Assembly: GCF_051622035.1 (NCBI RefSeq)
Contig: NC_135356.1
Span: forward strand, 31,596,290-31,660,289
Length of the DNA: 64,000 nucleotides
Reading direction: 5' to 3'
Origin: Arctopsyche grandis
Taxonomy: Eukaryota; Arthropoda; Insecta; Trichoptera; Hydropsychidae
The notes under the pieces were generated by a model. That model did not search any database and was not told the DNA's origin. It worked only from the letters and a program-made list of their open reading frames with translations. Every line of letters begins with the position of its first letter. The first letter of the stretch is position 1. The position numbers and the translations under genes are program-made. Shown in pieces: positions 1 through 15,398 of this stretch.

Positions 1-1049
<1,049 letters not shown>

Positions 1050-1084
1050 CATACATATTTTCACATACATACATACATATATAT

Positions 1085-3805
1085 ATAAGTCAATTAGACA
1101 GTCAGATTCAAAACTTTTGGATGATAGACCAGGTTCCTATGGTAAAACATCAATCTCTTGAGGAGAAAAGATGTGAGGAACATTTTCAAGCACACACATC
1201 ACGAGATAAAAACGGTAGATTTTGTGTAGCTTTACCATATAAAAATTCCCCGGTAGTATTAGGAAGTTCATTGCACATTGCGGAGAAAAGACGCAAAACT
1301 TTGGAAAGACGTTTTTTAGCCAATAATAATTTAAAAATGGAATACAATAAAGTTTTAGAAGAGTATATAAATTCAGGACATATGTCAGAGTGTGAACCTC
1401 CGGAGGCACATGAGGTTCATTGTTATTCACCTCATCACGTCGTAGTTAAGGAGTCTAGCCTTACCACTAAATATCGTGTAGTTTTTGATGCGTCCGCAAA
1501 GACAACGTCCAATATCTCACTAAATAATATTTTGATGGTGGGACCTAGTGTCCAATCAGATTGGTTAAATTTATTTTTATTAAAACTTATTGAACTCATT
1601 CCTCAGACAATCTTCAAAAAATGGAAGGATTGTCAATTATCCAATACAGTCATGAAACTTTATAAAATTCCTAGATTGATAATACTAAATAATGCCATTA
1701 ATATACAGGCACACGGATTTTGTGACGCATCCGAGAAAGCTTATGGTGCTTGTATTTATGTAAAATGTACTGATCAATTGGGAAATTCCAAATGTCATCT
1801 TGTGTGTTCTCGTTCGAGAGTCGCTCCGCTCAGTTTTGTAACTATTCCGCGTTTAGAGCTGTGCTCCGCTATGTTATTATCAAAGTTAATGAAGTCAACA
1901 ATAGACCAATTAACAATTCATATTAATGAAAAATATTATTGGACGGATTCAACCGTCGCATTGCATTGGATTAGGGGAGAGTCATGTAAATGGACTACCT
2001 TCGTTGCCAATCGAGTGGCCGAAATCCAATCAATATCTCAACCCATTGAGTGGTACCATGTCTCCTCTACAGACAATCCAGCAGATTTAATTTCTCGAGG
2101 GACTCAACCATCAGAATTAAATCATAATTCGTTATGGTGGGACGGCCCTAGTTGGTTGAAATTAGATGAATCACGGTGGCCTCGAAGACCTCCTGAGATC
2201 ACAATAGATCTTCCAGAGAGAAGGGTAGTCACTAACGCTACCCTTGTGAGGGAAAATAATTGGATAGATAAATATTCTCATCTTCCAAGACTCCTTCGAG
2301 TTTTATCATATGTTCGTCGGCCACTAAGGAATAAACAATTAAACGTTAAAGAAAATAACGAACCGTCCGCTTTAGAATTAAAAGATGCTTTAAATAATTT
2401 GATTAGGTTATCGCAAATGGAATCATTTCCATTGGAATATCATTTGCTGAGCAAGGGACATCCAATTCCCAGTAGCAGTAAATTAGCTAAATTGTCCCCT
2501 CTATTCCATGAGAATTTAATTTGTGTTGGAAGTAGACTTCCTCTGGGAACAACTCTATCAACGTCACCCATTATCTTGTCAAATAAGCATAAACTTACAC
2601 ACATGATTGTCCGAGATGCACACTTGAAATATATTCACTTGGGTACTCAAGCCTTACTGTCGTTATTGCGGCAGACCTATTGGCCATTGGCCGGACATAA
2701 TACTGTCAAAGGAGTGGTGCGTTCATGTGTCATTTGTTTTAGAAATAAACCACTGTCACACAATAGATTAATGGGATTACTCCCGCTCGAACGTACCACT
2801 GCGAATTTTCCTTTCAGTCATGTGGGGATAGACTTCGCAGGACCTTTTCCTGTGAAGAGTGGTTGCAATAAGAATTCTAAGATAATTAAGGGTTACGTTT
2901 GTGTCTTTGTGTGTTTTTCCAGTAAGGCAGTTCACTTGGAACTTGTCGGAGACTTAACGAGTTCAAATTTCTTAAATTGTTTAAGAAGATTCGTAGCCAG
3001 ACGTGGCAGGCCCAATACGATATATTCCGACAATGCTACTAATTTTGTCGGTGCAAGTCGTGAACTCGTTAATTTAGTAAAATTAATTTACGAACGTCCT
3101 CATGAGGAGAAGCTACTACGGTATGTAGCCTCCGAAGGGATTCGTTGGAAGTTTAACCCGCCAAGGGCGCCTCACATGGGAGGGCTGTGGGAAGCAGCGG
3201 TTAAATCCATGAAAATTCATTTAAACAAGGTGTTAAAGGCCACCACCTTAAATTTCGAATCATTTTGTACGGTATTGACTCAAATAGAAGCTTGCATGAA
3301 TTCCCGTCCTCTTAGTCCCTTGTCATCGGATCCACTAGACCTTTTACCCCTCACACCTGGACATTTCTTAATTGGCAGATCCTTACTCGCTCTTCCAATG
3401 GAGGTTAAATATAACACTAATGTCCATGCCAATCTGCTTCAGATACAATTGACCACAGCAGCATTTTGGAAACGTTGGTCGGCGGAATATTTACATTCTT
3501 TGCAGTTACGACACAAATGGAAGAAGGACTCGAGCAACAATCTGAGTGTGGGTCAAATGGTCCTGTTAAAGGAGGAACACATGCTGCCAACCCGATGGGT
3601 CTTGGGTCGAGTCACTAAATTGTATCCCGGACCAGATGGCAGAGTTCGAGTCGTCGACGTCTTTACTGCCAGCGGAGAGTTTCGTCGGTCCAGTCATCTA
3701 GTGGCGCCATTGCCGATTCTACCACAAGGACCACTTGACAGGAAGGAAGATCAGCAAGATGGAGGAGAAACAGCAGCTTCAATTCCGTCAACTTCGGTAG
3801 CTTAG
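1085..3805 (+). pseudogene. BEL/Pao retrotransposon pol fragment (RNase H, integrase; RT core deleted)
   Basis: This is a long open frame from a BEL/Pao LTR retrotransposon. Seen in order: an N-terminal reverse-transcriptase portion (YRVVFDASA, then a MVGPSVQ motif); a jump straight to an RNase H-like region ([36 protein letters not shown]); the H2C2 integrase zinc finger (HLG, RSCVICF); and the integrase core with its acidic triad ([27 protein letters not shown]). The C-terminal domain usual in Pao integrases follows ([20 protein letters not shown]). The catalytic RT block that normally follows MVGPSVQ, with its aspartate pair, is missing, so an internal deletion removed polymerase activity. 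Gag, protease and the 5' LTR are also absent: the 5' side is cut at the (TA)n tract. The integrase part looks intact. The open frame continues upstream through the microsatellite, which is not coding. Confidence 0.93.
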
Positions 3806-6927
<3,122 letters not shown>

Positions 6928-6931
<4 letters not shown>

Positions 6932-6943
6932 TGATGATGATGA

Positions 6944-7025
<82 letters not shown>
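6928..7025. repeat. (TGA)n then (TA)n tail
   Basis: The RTE stop codon overlaps about six TGA units, which pass into about 75 bp of (TA)n. The TGA repeat is the expected RTE 3' terminus; the (TA)n is the third such tract bordering a retroelement end in the first 7 kb. Confidence 0.93.
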
Positions 7026-7029
<4 letters not shown>

Positions 7030-7214
7030 AACCTTTTTATTTAAAGATATGATGCTGGTCCGTGAGAATTACTGAAAAATATATGCTGGTCCGCCAACTG
7101 AAATAGTTTGAGTAGCACTGCTCTAGTGACATAGTGGAATTATATGTGTATAAGGGGGAGGGGGGCGCCTTAAAATATTTTGCAGGGGGCGCCTGGAATT
7201 CATGTTACGCCACT
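7026..7214 (-). mobile_element. decayed hAT-type termini
   Basis: The segment contains a TTGAGTAGCACTG end at about 7110-7122 and a GTTACGCCACTG end at about 7203-7214. Both resemble right ends of nonautonomous hAT elements (inverted CAGTG starts). Poly-G and GGCGCC repeats lie between them. No partner termini were found, so these are fragments. Confidence 0.35.
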
Positions 7215-7620
7215 GATCAACACGGATCCTTTGGTTGGTCTGTAAATAGTGTTTAGGTGGCATTAGACATTTTGCAAATTAATTGTGTATAAATACATAC
7301 ATATGTGGTTGTATGACATTTAGGTAACACAATTTAATTACATATTATTGCAATTCCTGGATGACGATTCCGATCAAAATGTCATCGTGAATTGTAACAA
7401 TGTCATATATGTATATATACATATGTATAACGATAATGGTTGAATACAAAAATGGCATACTGAAATTGGAACCTGCTAGAGATTAAAAACCCGTCTCGAG
7501 ATAACACATATTGCTATTCGACATAATAGCGATGGAAAATTCTGAAATTATTATTTTAAAAAGTTCAATGACTCGGCTCGATTGAGAAATGACATTTGAA
7601 ATAATAATCAAATGAGCAAA
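7215..7620 (+). repeat. duplicated block, copy 1 (partner 21660-22160), with an exon-like core
   Basis: The block aligns along its length with 21660-22160 in the same orientation, at clearly lower identity than the nanos inverted repeat. At 7354-7410 it holds an open stretch reading FLDDDSDQNVIVNCNNV followed by GTATAT. The partner reads FLERDADRNVIVNCNNV followed by GTATGT. The ATG of the partner is absent here. The differences keep the reading frame and are mostly conservative, which hints at a coding history. The product is unknown. Confidence 0.5.
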
Positions 7621-8141
7621 ATAAGAAAATCGTTATTTTAGTAAAAGTCCGTTGGAGAGTAACAAATTAAAAGGCCAGCAATTTAATCAATTTTGTTAGT
7701 ATACAAATCAGTTTTCGTCAAGTATTTTATTAACAAAATGTTCCGTATTATAATATTAAATGTCAGTGTTAATAAAAAATGGACAGTATAAAAATCTGAA
7801 GTACATTCGCCGGAACAAATACATAGCAATGTCTGTTGTTATCTTAGCAAAAGTCCAATGGATCATACTTTTCTCTTACCGAAACAAATACACAAATGTA
7901 TGTAAGTAGATATGTCTGTTTAAACTTCCTTATTTATACCCTAGGAGTCACTGCCGGATCCAAGAGGGGGTGCCAGGCGCCCACCTTGGTCGAATTTAAA
8001 TATTATTATTCAATAATTTCATTCATAATTTAAATTTTTCATATTTAAATATTATTATTCACAATATATTTATATTTTTACAAATATATGTTAGTTCCGA
8101 ATTCTCCTTATTGTTTTTGCATATCTGAACAACCCTTTCAG
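7621..8141. other. AT-rich intergenic sequence, no gene seen
   Basis: AT-rich sequence with no convincing open frame. Near 7940-7985 a GTCACTGCCGGATCC followed by GGCGCC motifs resembles a hAT terminus of the type at 7200, without a detectable partner. Confidence 0.5.
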
Positions 8142-9190
8142 TTAGGGTTTTTTTTTTCCTTCTATTTTCCCCATGGTTATCAAACGGAGAAATTCGTATT
8201 TTGGACCCCGTATCATGTGTCCGAGGTACTCCATCTTTCTCCGCTCGACGACAGAAACAGGTTCCCTGCCTCTCCCCATCATGCCGAGGACAGCTTCGAA
8301 TTATATCTTCTTGGTCCACGGAATCTTCAGCATACGCCTATACACCCACATCTCAAAAGCTTCGATGCGGCTGATCATCTTGGTCTTCAGAGCCCACGTC
8401 TCACATCCGTGTAGTAATACTGTCCAGACGTAGCTCTTCGTGAATCTCAACCGCGTATGAAGATTGAGATGCTTGATTGTAATCGCCGCCTTAATTTTTT
8501 ACAAATGCTGTTCTAGCCATCTCGATGCGGATTCTTAAATCTTAATCTGGGTCCATCTCTTCATTCAGCCAGGTACCCAGGTATTTGTATCGTTTTACTC
8601 TTTCTATCACCTCTCCATCCAAGGTTAGATTCCCGGTGTCTGTTTGCATTCTATCTACTATCATAAATGTTGTCTTCTTTAGATTTATGCGCAGACCTCT
8701 TCGATTGCTTTCTTGATGTACACGGTCTAGAGATCTTTGCAGGTCTGCTAAATTTTCAGCGACTAGTGCCGTGTCATCAGCATATCTTAATTGGTGATCG
8801 TCTCGCCGCCCACCTTGATGCCCTCCGCCTCTTGGAGAGCATCGTGGAAGATGGATTCAGTGTAGGTGTTAAAAAGAGTAGGTGATAGGATGCATCCTTG
8901 CCTGACGCCCCGTTCTATAGGAATCTCATCAGTGAATTGATCATCGACACGTACTACTGCAGTCTGATTCCAATAAATATTTCGTAGCAATCTGACATCT
9001 CTGTCATCCAGGCCAATATTTTTTAATGTTTCAATCAGGCGAGCGTGTTGGACACGGTCAAAGGCCTTTTCAAAGTCTATAAAGCAGATGTACACAGGTT
9101 TACGGACTTCTCTCCATCTTTGGAGTAGTGTTTTCATACAGAAAAGGGCCTCTCGGGTACCCAAGCCTTGTCTGAACCCAAACTGCTCTC
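8142..9190 (-). pseudogene. RTE-clade retrotransposon RT remnant (antisense)
   Basis: Read on the minus strand from about 9190, this shows an RT palm region (ICFIDFEKAFDRVQH, GVRQGCILSPTLF) and then, with small frame changes, a YADD-containing stretch. A region equivalent to RYKYLGTWL follows, and then the C-terminal block (VWTVLLHGCETW, EYLGHMIRGPKYEFLRL). The order matches RTE elements related to those at 48150 and 49743, but stops and frameshifts break it repeatedly. The endonuclease is missing. The 3' end lies near the TTTTTTTTTCC tract around 8145. It is not the same family as the RTE at 5237. Confidence 0.88.
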
Positions 9191-9213
9191 AGCTAATCGC
9201 CTCTTCACACCGT

Positions 9214-9290
9214 GAGTAATGAGATACGGTCCAATGAGATACGGACTAGACCGATGTCGACATAATGGACCAATCCTGTGCATCTGCAAC
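9214..9290. repeat. interspersed repeat carrying a hAT pre-insertion-like site
   Basis: This 75-bp segment is nearly identical, in reverse complement, to 52347-52400 joined to 54183-54206. In the right-hand locus a hAT element splits the sequence. It therefore shows approximately what the target looked like before insertion, except for about 5 bp that differ at the junction. Confidence 0.7.
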
Positions 9291-9459
9291 ATTTGACAAA
9301 GTTATGTGGCAAGTGCCCATCGGAAGCGCTGCTCGCACGCACGTGACGCAGTCGGCGAAACAGACATAGAGACAGAGACAGAGTGAGTCCGCCAGCCGCG
9401 TTGCTATGCGATAATCCGAACACCAAATTCGGTTGGAAATCGCACGGCACGGTCAGTAG

Positions 9460-9990
9460 CGGTCCGCATTCTGCGGTGAATATACGACGCTGAGCTGCCC
9501 CACTCGCCCACAGGTACGTTCTTATTGAAGCTAATTAGCCCTTTCAATCAGTTGGTTGCGCCATTCATTGCAGGCCGATTCCGATTCCGCGACGCCATTC
9601 TTCATTTTTCCGGCTTTCCCGCATCGGTAGCCGTTTCGTTCGGCAATATCGACGCGCTTTCGTTCTTTGCGCAAACGATGGCCAAGGCCGTGGACGCGCG
9701 TGCCATTTTCTGTCGCGCGGTCACTTCGTTTTAAGTACTATGGTTTGTACAGCTCAAGAAAAAGATCGAGCCTAATGCTGCGAATCTTGCGAGCTCGGGA
9801 ACACTGTTGCATTCGTCGGCTTGCCTGTATGAACATGTACATATGTATGAACCGACCTTGGAATCGCGTCTCGTCTTTTTCGATTGAGCCGTGCGGTGCG
9901 GCCTTTCCGTGTCATTTGCGTGTTTCGCAGCCTCTTTGGACGAATGTTTACGTTGGGCCGTCTCGCTATCAATATTATCACGCGATCCGT
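9460..9990 (+). repeat. GC-richer interspersed repeat related to 62330-62645
   Basis: The segments CGCTGAGCTGCC...CAGGTACG...CCCTTTC and ACCTTGGAATCGCGTCTCGTC recur in the same order at 62370-62640, diverged. The block has higher GC than its surroundings and a CAGGTACGT that looks like a splice donor. It could be a promoter-proximal exon or a mobile element; no protein family is recognised. Confidence 0.45.
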
Positions 9991-10018
9991 GTATCAGTGA
10001 TAGTGTCAGTATCACGAT

Positions 10019-10125
10019 TAAAGGGCGGCCGGAAGCGTGCTTTTTCCAGGAATCAGGGCATTTTGGGTCTATTTAGAAATTAAGAGTCCAAAAAAATGAA
10101 CGGCACGCTTCCGGTCCTACCTCTA
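10019..10125 (+). mobile_element. 107-bp hAT-type MITE (GGACCGGAAGCGTGC family), left-arm copy
   Basis: Inverted termini read TAAAGGGCGGCCGGAAGCGTG and, on the other strand, TAGAGGTAGGACCGGAAGCG. It is flanked by ATCACGAT and ATCATGAT, an 8-bp target duplication with one mismatch. The same insertion is present in the right arm at 59109, so it predates the duplication. It is noncoding. Confidence 0.85.
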
Positions 10126-10494
10126 ATCATGATGATCAATACTAGAATCACGATCCGAGTTAATATTCGTTCCATCAGCACCAAAATGGCGGCTCGACGT
10201 CCCCTTGCATTTCGTTGCTTTGCGAATCGTCGCGAAACTGTTTGCCGCCCTCTCCATTAGCATATCTACAATGTATGTGTGACAATTTTTTTCATCGTTA
10301 TAATACAAAAAATTTACATATACGGTATACTCTCAATTATCCGGGTGCGGATTATCCGTGCATGAAAAATATTAATTTAAAAATTAAATTATTTTTTTAT
10401 ATGATTATGAGACCCACCGATTGATTGCAACCATAAACACGCGTGTTATTTGAAACAAATGATGTCACACAGATTCGCTTAAAAAGTTTTTTTT

Positions 10495-10745
10495 ATAGGA
10501 CGATTCATCATCAACTAGCGATTTAAATTTACTTCATACTTCCATAATAACATTTGATTATAATTGCACTTTTAAATTTTGATTCGTGCATTTTTGAAAA
10601 TTCTATTTATTTTTTACCCTTGATTTTTAGCGTGATGGAAAGAAGAAAATTTTGTTATATGGGGGGGGAAGACATTTTTTTAGCCCTGGGTGGGAGCCCC
10701 CTCTGACTCCTGGCAAGCACTGGTTTCAGTCCCAGTCCGCCACTG
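10495..10745 (+). mobile_element. 5'-truncated hAT remnant, terminus CCGCCACTG at 10745
   Basis: The final 145 bp match the right end of the complete hAT at 38464-39848. The segment around 10495-10560 (GATTCATCATCAACTAGCG) matches its interior. The left terminus is missing. The same remnant is present in the right arm at 58491. Confidence 0.75.
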
Positions 10746-11084
10746 TTTCCGGGAATAAAAATTCGTTCGGTTCGTTCAAAATTCCCATTTTTGCCCATAT
10801 CTACTAAGGGCTGACGAGAGGGGGGGAGGCGGAATAAAGTTTCAGGGCCCGAGTTCACTCTTTTTCGAGTGCTACTACATACATAGTTAGTATATAGTAC
10901 ATTATAAGTTTCAAAATATCACACTGATTAAATGAAAATATCGTAAATGAAAATTATGTCGAATATATTTTTGTTAGTTATAGTCGAATTGAATTTAAAT
11001 ATGCACAACTTTCCAAACACCATATGGATATACATATTTGATAAATATTTAGACTACATAGATTGGGTGAATTTTTTTGTCCAC

Positions 11085-11240
11085 TGCTACGGCGAGCGGC
11101 CACGCTTACAATGTGTACATGTGTTGGTAAAAGTGTTAGCCGAGCGCGGCCTCGGCTGAAGTCGGGCGCACTCGGCTAACGGCGTTCGGCTCTCGGCCGA
11201 GCTCGGCGAAGAAGGGGGGAGGGGGGGGGGGGGGGACTTA
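11085..11240. repeat. GC-rich CTCGGC palindromic region
   Basis: A dense run of CTCGGC/GCCGAG words includes a TTAGCCGAG ... CTCGGCTAA inverted repeat and then a poly-G run near 11213-11235. It lies about 0.8 kb upstream of nanos exon 1 and is conserved in the right arm (57995-58105). The role is unknown. Confidence 0.6.
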
Positions 11241-12012
11241 TGCAACATCTTGACGCCAACGTTCCGTCCAAGCTCTAAGGTGTCTCACACGCGCGCACAC
11301 CTTAGAGGGAACGCTTTCATGGAGCCATCCACACACACGATATCTACTACCGATGTTTCCATATCCAGTTCCCATATTGCAACCTGTGGTCGCTATTTAG
11401 GAACTGGATATGGAATTCGTATTATCGTATTATTACCAATGTTCTTTATTGCGGGTATAAATTATTTTCACACGATAAAAATTAACAAACACATCAATTT
11501 GATAAATATGTAGGTTTTTTTTTAGAAACCCTTTGAACAGACGAAGAACAGAATATATGTATGTACAAGATTTTCGTACAAAATTTCTTATGGTACATAC
11601 TTATCATTTAATGTAATGCTGAGATTATTATTTTCATATTTATCACAACATGTACATTATTTTTAGATTAACCATGCTTAGTAGTTACCTTAACTTACAT
11701 ATACATATGTATGTAAAAGTCCTGATGAATGTTTAATTCTGCGATAAATGACAATGTAAAGTTTCCCATAGACATCACATAAGATTTACCAAACATTTTA
11801 CGGACGTAATAAATGCTTTAAACATGGCTCATCTAATAGTAAACATGTTATTAAATTTATTTGAACAGTTTTATTTTATTTAAATTTATTTGAATATGCA
11901 TTTGTTATTAATTTATTAAATTGTCACGGATTCTACCACCTATTCTATTCTACATTAAACCATCGATATTGTTATTATTTCAGACGGGAAGTGCATAGAT
12001 CGTGATTTTATC

Positions 12013-13256
12013 ATGACTGACGGATTTCGCAATTTCAACAGAGCTGGTAAGTTAAATGAACGCAAACAGTAAATAAGACATTTGAATATTATATTGTAGT
12101 ATGTATGTATAAGTATCAGCAGTGTAATACCCCTCCTCCCCCCCATTGAATTGATATCGATCTCTTACATGGCGACATATGTATGTATATGTAAGTATGC
12201 ACAGGTGTACTTCTTGGAATTATTAACATTCTACGAATCCTCCATGGACTTAGTAAATCTGTTTAATCCTAAAAATTATACGTTTACGTATAATTTCATC
12301 AATTTAGTATCTACATATATATTAATATGTACTTGTTATTATGTCAATAAAATGTGTATCTATAGAATATGAAAAACTGTTTTCAGAATTCTTACATAGA
12401 TTGTATGTACATATGTTTTTAGTTGGACAACACATTCAACCTACTTGGCCCTGTTCTAACGATGAACCATTCGAGATTTCAGCATGGAGTCGCAACGTCC
12501 CAAACAATTCACTGTAAATATTATATAATATAATATTTATATAAAAAATAAGAAGAGCTCAAAAATTTCAAATAAATAATCATTTTATATTTATAGGTAT
12601 GTTCCGAGGAATGTTCCCCGAAAAATCATTGCAACGCCACCTGCAAGTGTTGCGATGCCTTCTTCACAATCCATGACATATTTAGAAACATCACGACAGG
12701 AAATACAGATGTTTACGGTTTCGGAAACTAAACGTGATAATATCAATTTGAGCGATATTTGGGGCATTTCCAATGTAATTAGATATTTATAAAAATCTAA
12801 TAACCTTAATTTTAATGCTTAAAGGTTTAATATAAACCCATTCATACATATATTTATGTACATTTTAGGTCCCGAAAGGAAGCATTTATAAGAATAACAA
12901 ATTTTGCGGTTTTTGTCGTCAAAATGGAGAACATGCGTCAATTTATTTGAGTCATTCGCTGAGGTCACCGACAGGTGCTTTATTATGTCCAATTCTACGA
13001 AAATTCGAATGTCCCCTATGTGGAGCTACTGGTGATATGGCACATACTATGTAAGATATAAGATATCTTAAAATTTGTTGTACACATATGCAAAATGCAT
13101 ACATAGATACATATATTGTGATTGTAAATTATTAAATTTTTTTTCAGAACGTATTGCCCTATTTCACTCAAACAGAATTCAGGAATAAAACCATTGTCTG
13201 TTGCAAAAATGTTGAATTCTACACGACGTAAAAGCAATGGACAGCTACGGTATTAA
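12013..13256 (+). CDS. nanos: nanos-type RNA-binding zinc-finger protein, five coding exons
   Basis: The coding exons are 12013-12046, 12423-12513, 12597-12774, 12869-13050 and 13148-13256. All introns have GT...AG ends, and the joined frame is 594 nt (197 residues plus TAA). The last two exons encode both nanos fingers with exact spacing: CGFC-x12-H-x10-C, then CPLC-x7-H-x4-C, reading CPLCGATGD...AHTITYCP. Nanos proteins bind mRNA with Pumilio and recruit repressors to silence targets in the germ line; this role is family knowledge. The N-terminal half (residues about 1-100) is unstructured in appearance and carries no finger. A 5' UTR intron ends at 11983 (TTTCAG). The start is the first ATG after that acceptor; a longer N-terminus from an upstream exon is possible in one phase. 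No stops or frameshifts were seen. Exons 1 to 3 are duplicated in inverted orientation at 55 kb. Confidence 0.92.
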
Positions 13257-14537
13257 AATATTAAAACCCATCATCTGTTGTACTTTTTTCTAAACAATTA
13301 TAAAAATTGAAGTGCTTTTGTATATTTTTAAGTTATTTTTCTTATAACTAGCTACATACATACATCTATCTCGGCTATTCTTTATTTAATTTTTTCGTTT
13401 TCAATTTATTGTGCAAATTCCGATTTGATCATTTTTTTAAATATATATTATAAAATCAATTGGGTCGTTAATTCAAAAACATACATATATTGTATTACAA
13501 TGTAAAACCAATTTGTTTTTTTTTGCATTTTGCTTCTCATTTAAAAATATGTATTTTGTTATCGTAAAACATTAATTTTAATAAAATTAGTTTGCACGTA
13601 TTTTTAATTCTTTTTTCAAATTAAGTATTGTATTGCCAATATATTAGAAATATGAGAAATTGCAATAATTGGGCTGGTCTATGGTATATAGTTAAACACT
13701 TATTACTATACCAATTTATAATAATCATGCATACATATACATACATACATATATGTAAATAATTGGCAAACAAAAGCACACAAGATCCTTATTAACTACT
13801 ACATATACATACATATGTACATTATTATGATTTATCTATTAAAATATGCTATGACAATTTTTTTCTTCATTTTAATTTCTTATTTTAATCGAAATTGCAA
13901 GTCTACCAGGCCCAATATACATACTAATTATAGATGATAAGACAGGACCAAATTGATCTCATTGTATGTTAACAGAAACCAATCTGATTACTTTATAAGT
14001 GTTTAGTTGTTACTGTCATCGAAGCGATTTTTAGTTAGTATCTATTTATGTATATATGTAGGTAGCTATTTTTTTATATTCGGATTTATTTCTCTTTATT
14101 TTTAATTTTAAAGAGCAAAATTTGCTTAGTGTATTTTGCTTATTATATTTTAGTATTTTTGTTCTCATCATTAGTTTGTAATTTTTTCGTGTTTATTTTT
14201 GTTTATAAAGTGATAAATAAAATTTTTAGCTAGATATGTATTATTTTTTTAAATCCAACCAAAAATACGTATAAATTATAATATATAAATTTATAGAATA
14301 TAAAAGTGCACCACTGGCGACATTTTTTTAAGAATGCCCATTTTTACATTTTTTTTACAATATTCTTTACTTTACTAATTACCAAGTACCAAGCACATTA
14401 AATCAATGTATATCCCATTTTTTTTTAATTATTTCTCACATGCGAAATTGAGAAGAAAACTTATTATATATATATATATATATATATGTATAATAAGTTT
14501 TCAATCACTACCGGCCACTTGTCAATCAAGTTATGAC
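13257..14537 (+). promoter_or_regulatory. nanos 3' flank: poly(A) signals and PUF-type motifs
   Basis: AT-rich noncoding sequence follows the nanos stop. Candidate AATAAA signals lie at 13580-13585 and 14216-14221. If the longer UTR is used, it contains TGTAAATA at 13754-13761 and TGTATATA at 14049-14056; both fit the Pumilio-family consensus TGTANATA. In AT-rich DNA such 8-mers can occur by chance. Confidence 0.4.
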
Positions 14538-14691
14538 TAGTGACCGGACCCACAGTGCGCCGTTTATTGTTCAATTGTTGTAAATGCATTGTTAAAGTTT
14601 CGTCCAACCTTTATTTTTTTTACTCTAGCTTTGTAAATAGAGCCAAACCGCCCCGATTACTGGAAAAAGCACGGTGTCTATCCGCAGTCTG
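14538..14691 (+). mobile_element. 154-bp hAT-type MITE (GACCGG...GTGC family)
   Basis: The element starts TAGTGACCGGACCCACAGTG. It is bracketed by a perfect 8-bp duplication GTTATGAC at 14530-14537 and 14692-14699. The interior shares CTAGCTTTGTAAATAG and GGAAAAAGCACG with the MITE at 39857. It is noncoding. Confidence 0.85.
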
Positions 14692-15398
14692 GTTATGACT
14701 CATAACAAATAGAGATTATTGATTGGCGGTAGACTCCAGCAAAATGTAATAATACACTTTTGTGGTAGAATCAAAAATTTCTAATATGCGCCCTCTTAAT
14801 AAATGTGGTTAAACGAATGTTTTTTTATATATCTTGTAAACGATCAATTAGTACAAATATCTCGTAAACGATCACCCACCAAACAAAAATCAATATCATA
14901 TTCGAATTCAGTGGGTCAAACTTAGTAAAGATTGGTTAGTCTCCGCTCTGGTAACTCAAAAACGTGATTTTTTGTTGCTCATTGTAATCGGAGAGCCTTC
15001 ATACTACATACAAAACAATTAAAAATTTTATCGTTTCTCCATTGTAAGTTACAGGGAAGGGGATCACTGTGGGCAACAAGTGTCCAAGAATAAACACTAT
15101 TCAAATACCGACAATGATGATCTCGCAGATCAACAGAGCCAAGACGAAGAACTGCAAACTGCAGAAGTTCAGTATGATTTCAAAAGATATTCCAAATTAG
15201 TCAGTGATTAGTGCCATACTTTCAGCAAGATCCCAATGATACGTTTCAATATTCATGCTCACGTTCGAAGAGGTTGTGAAATAAATGATTACGCTCTTAT
15301 TCAATGGATGAAAAATCAAAATCACCCCACTACAGTTGAGACTGGTGAGCATCGTCACCGTCGAAAGCAACATAGTAAGAAAGTCGTTTGACATTTAC
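14692..15398. other. intergenic sequence with diverged repeat pieces
   Basis: No convincing gene. The stretch around 14930-15010 (GTCTCCGCTCTGGTAA...) recurs at about 30615-30690, so it is an interspersed repeat. A 65-codon antisense frame at 15197-15394 has no recognisable domain. Confidence 0.4.

Larger units (their letters stand above)
9418..12742 (+). repeat. left arm of a 3.3-kb inverted duplication containing the nanos 5' half
   Basis: This segment is matched almost base for base by the reverse complement of 55092-59841, after removing a LINE and a MITE found only in the right arm. The outer breakpoint is at GGTGTTCGG near 9418/59841. The inner breakpoint falls inside nanos exon 3 at 12742/55092. 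Exon 3 differs by about two substitutions in 145 bp, so the duplication is recent. The arm contains a MITE (10019), a hAT end (10745), a CTCGGC-rich palindromic region (11085-11240) and nanos exons 1 to 3. Confidence 0.95.

Noticed and set aside
9525-10083. Arg-rich overlapping frames in the left arm and their copies at 59135-59550
   Set aside because: Conserved only because the whole arm is duplicated; frames are broken by indels between arms and show no domain.
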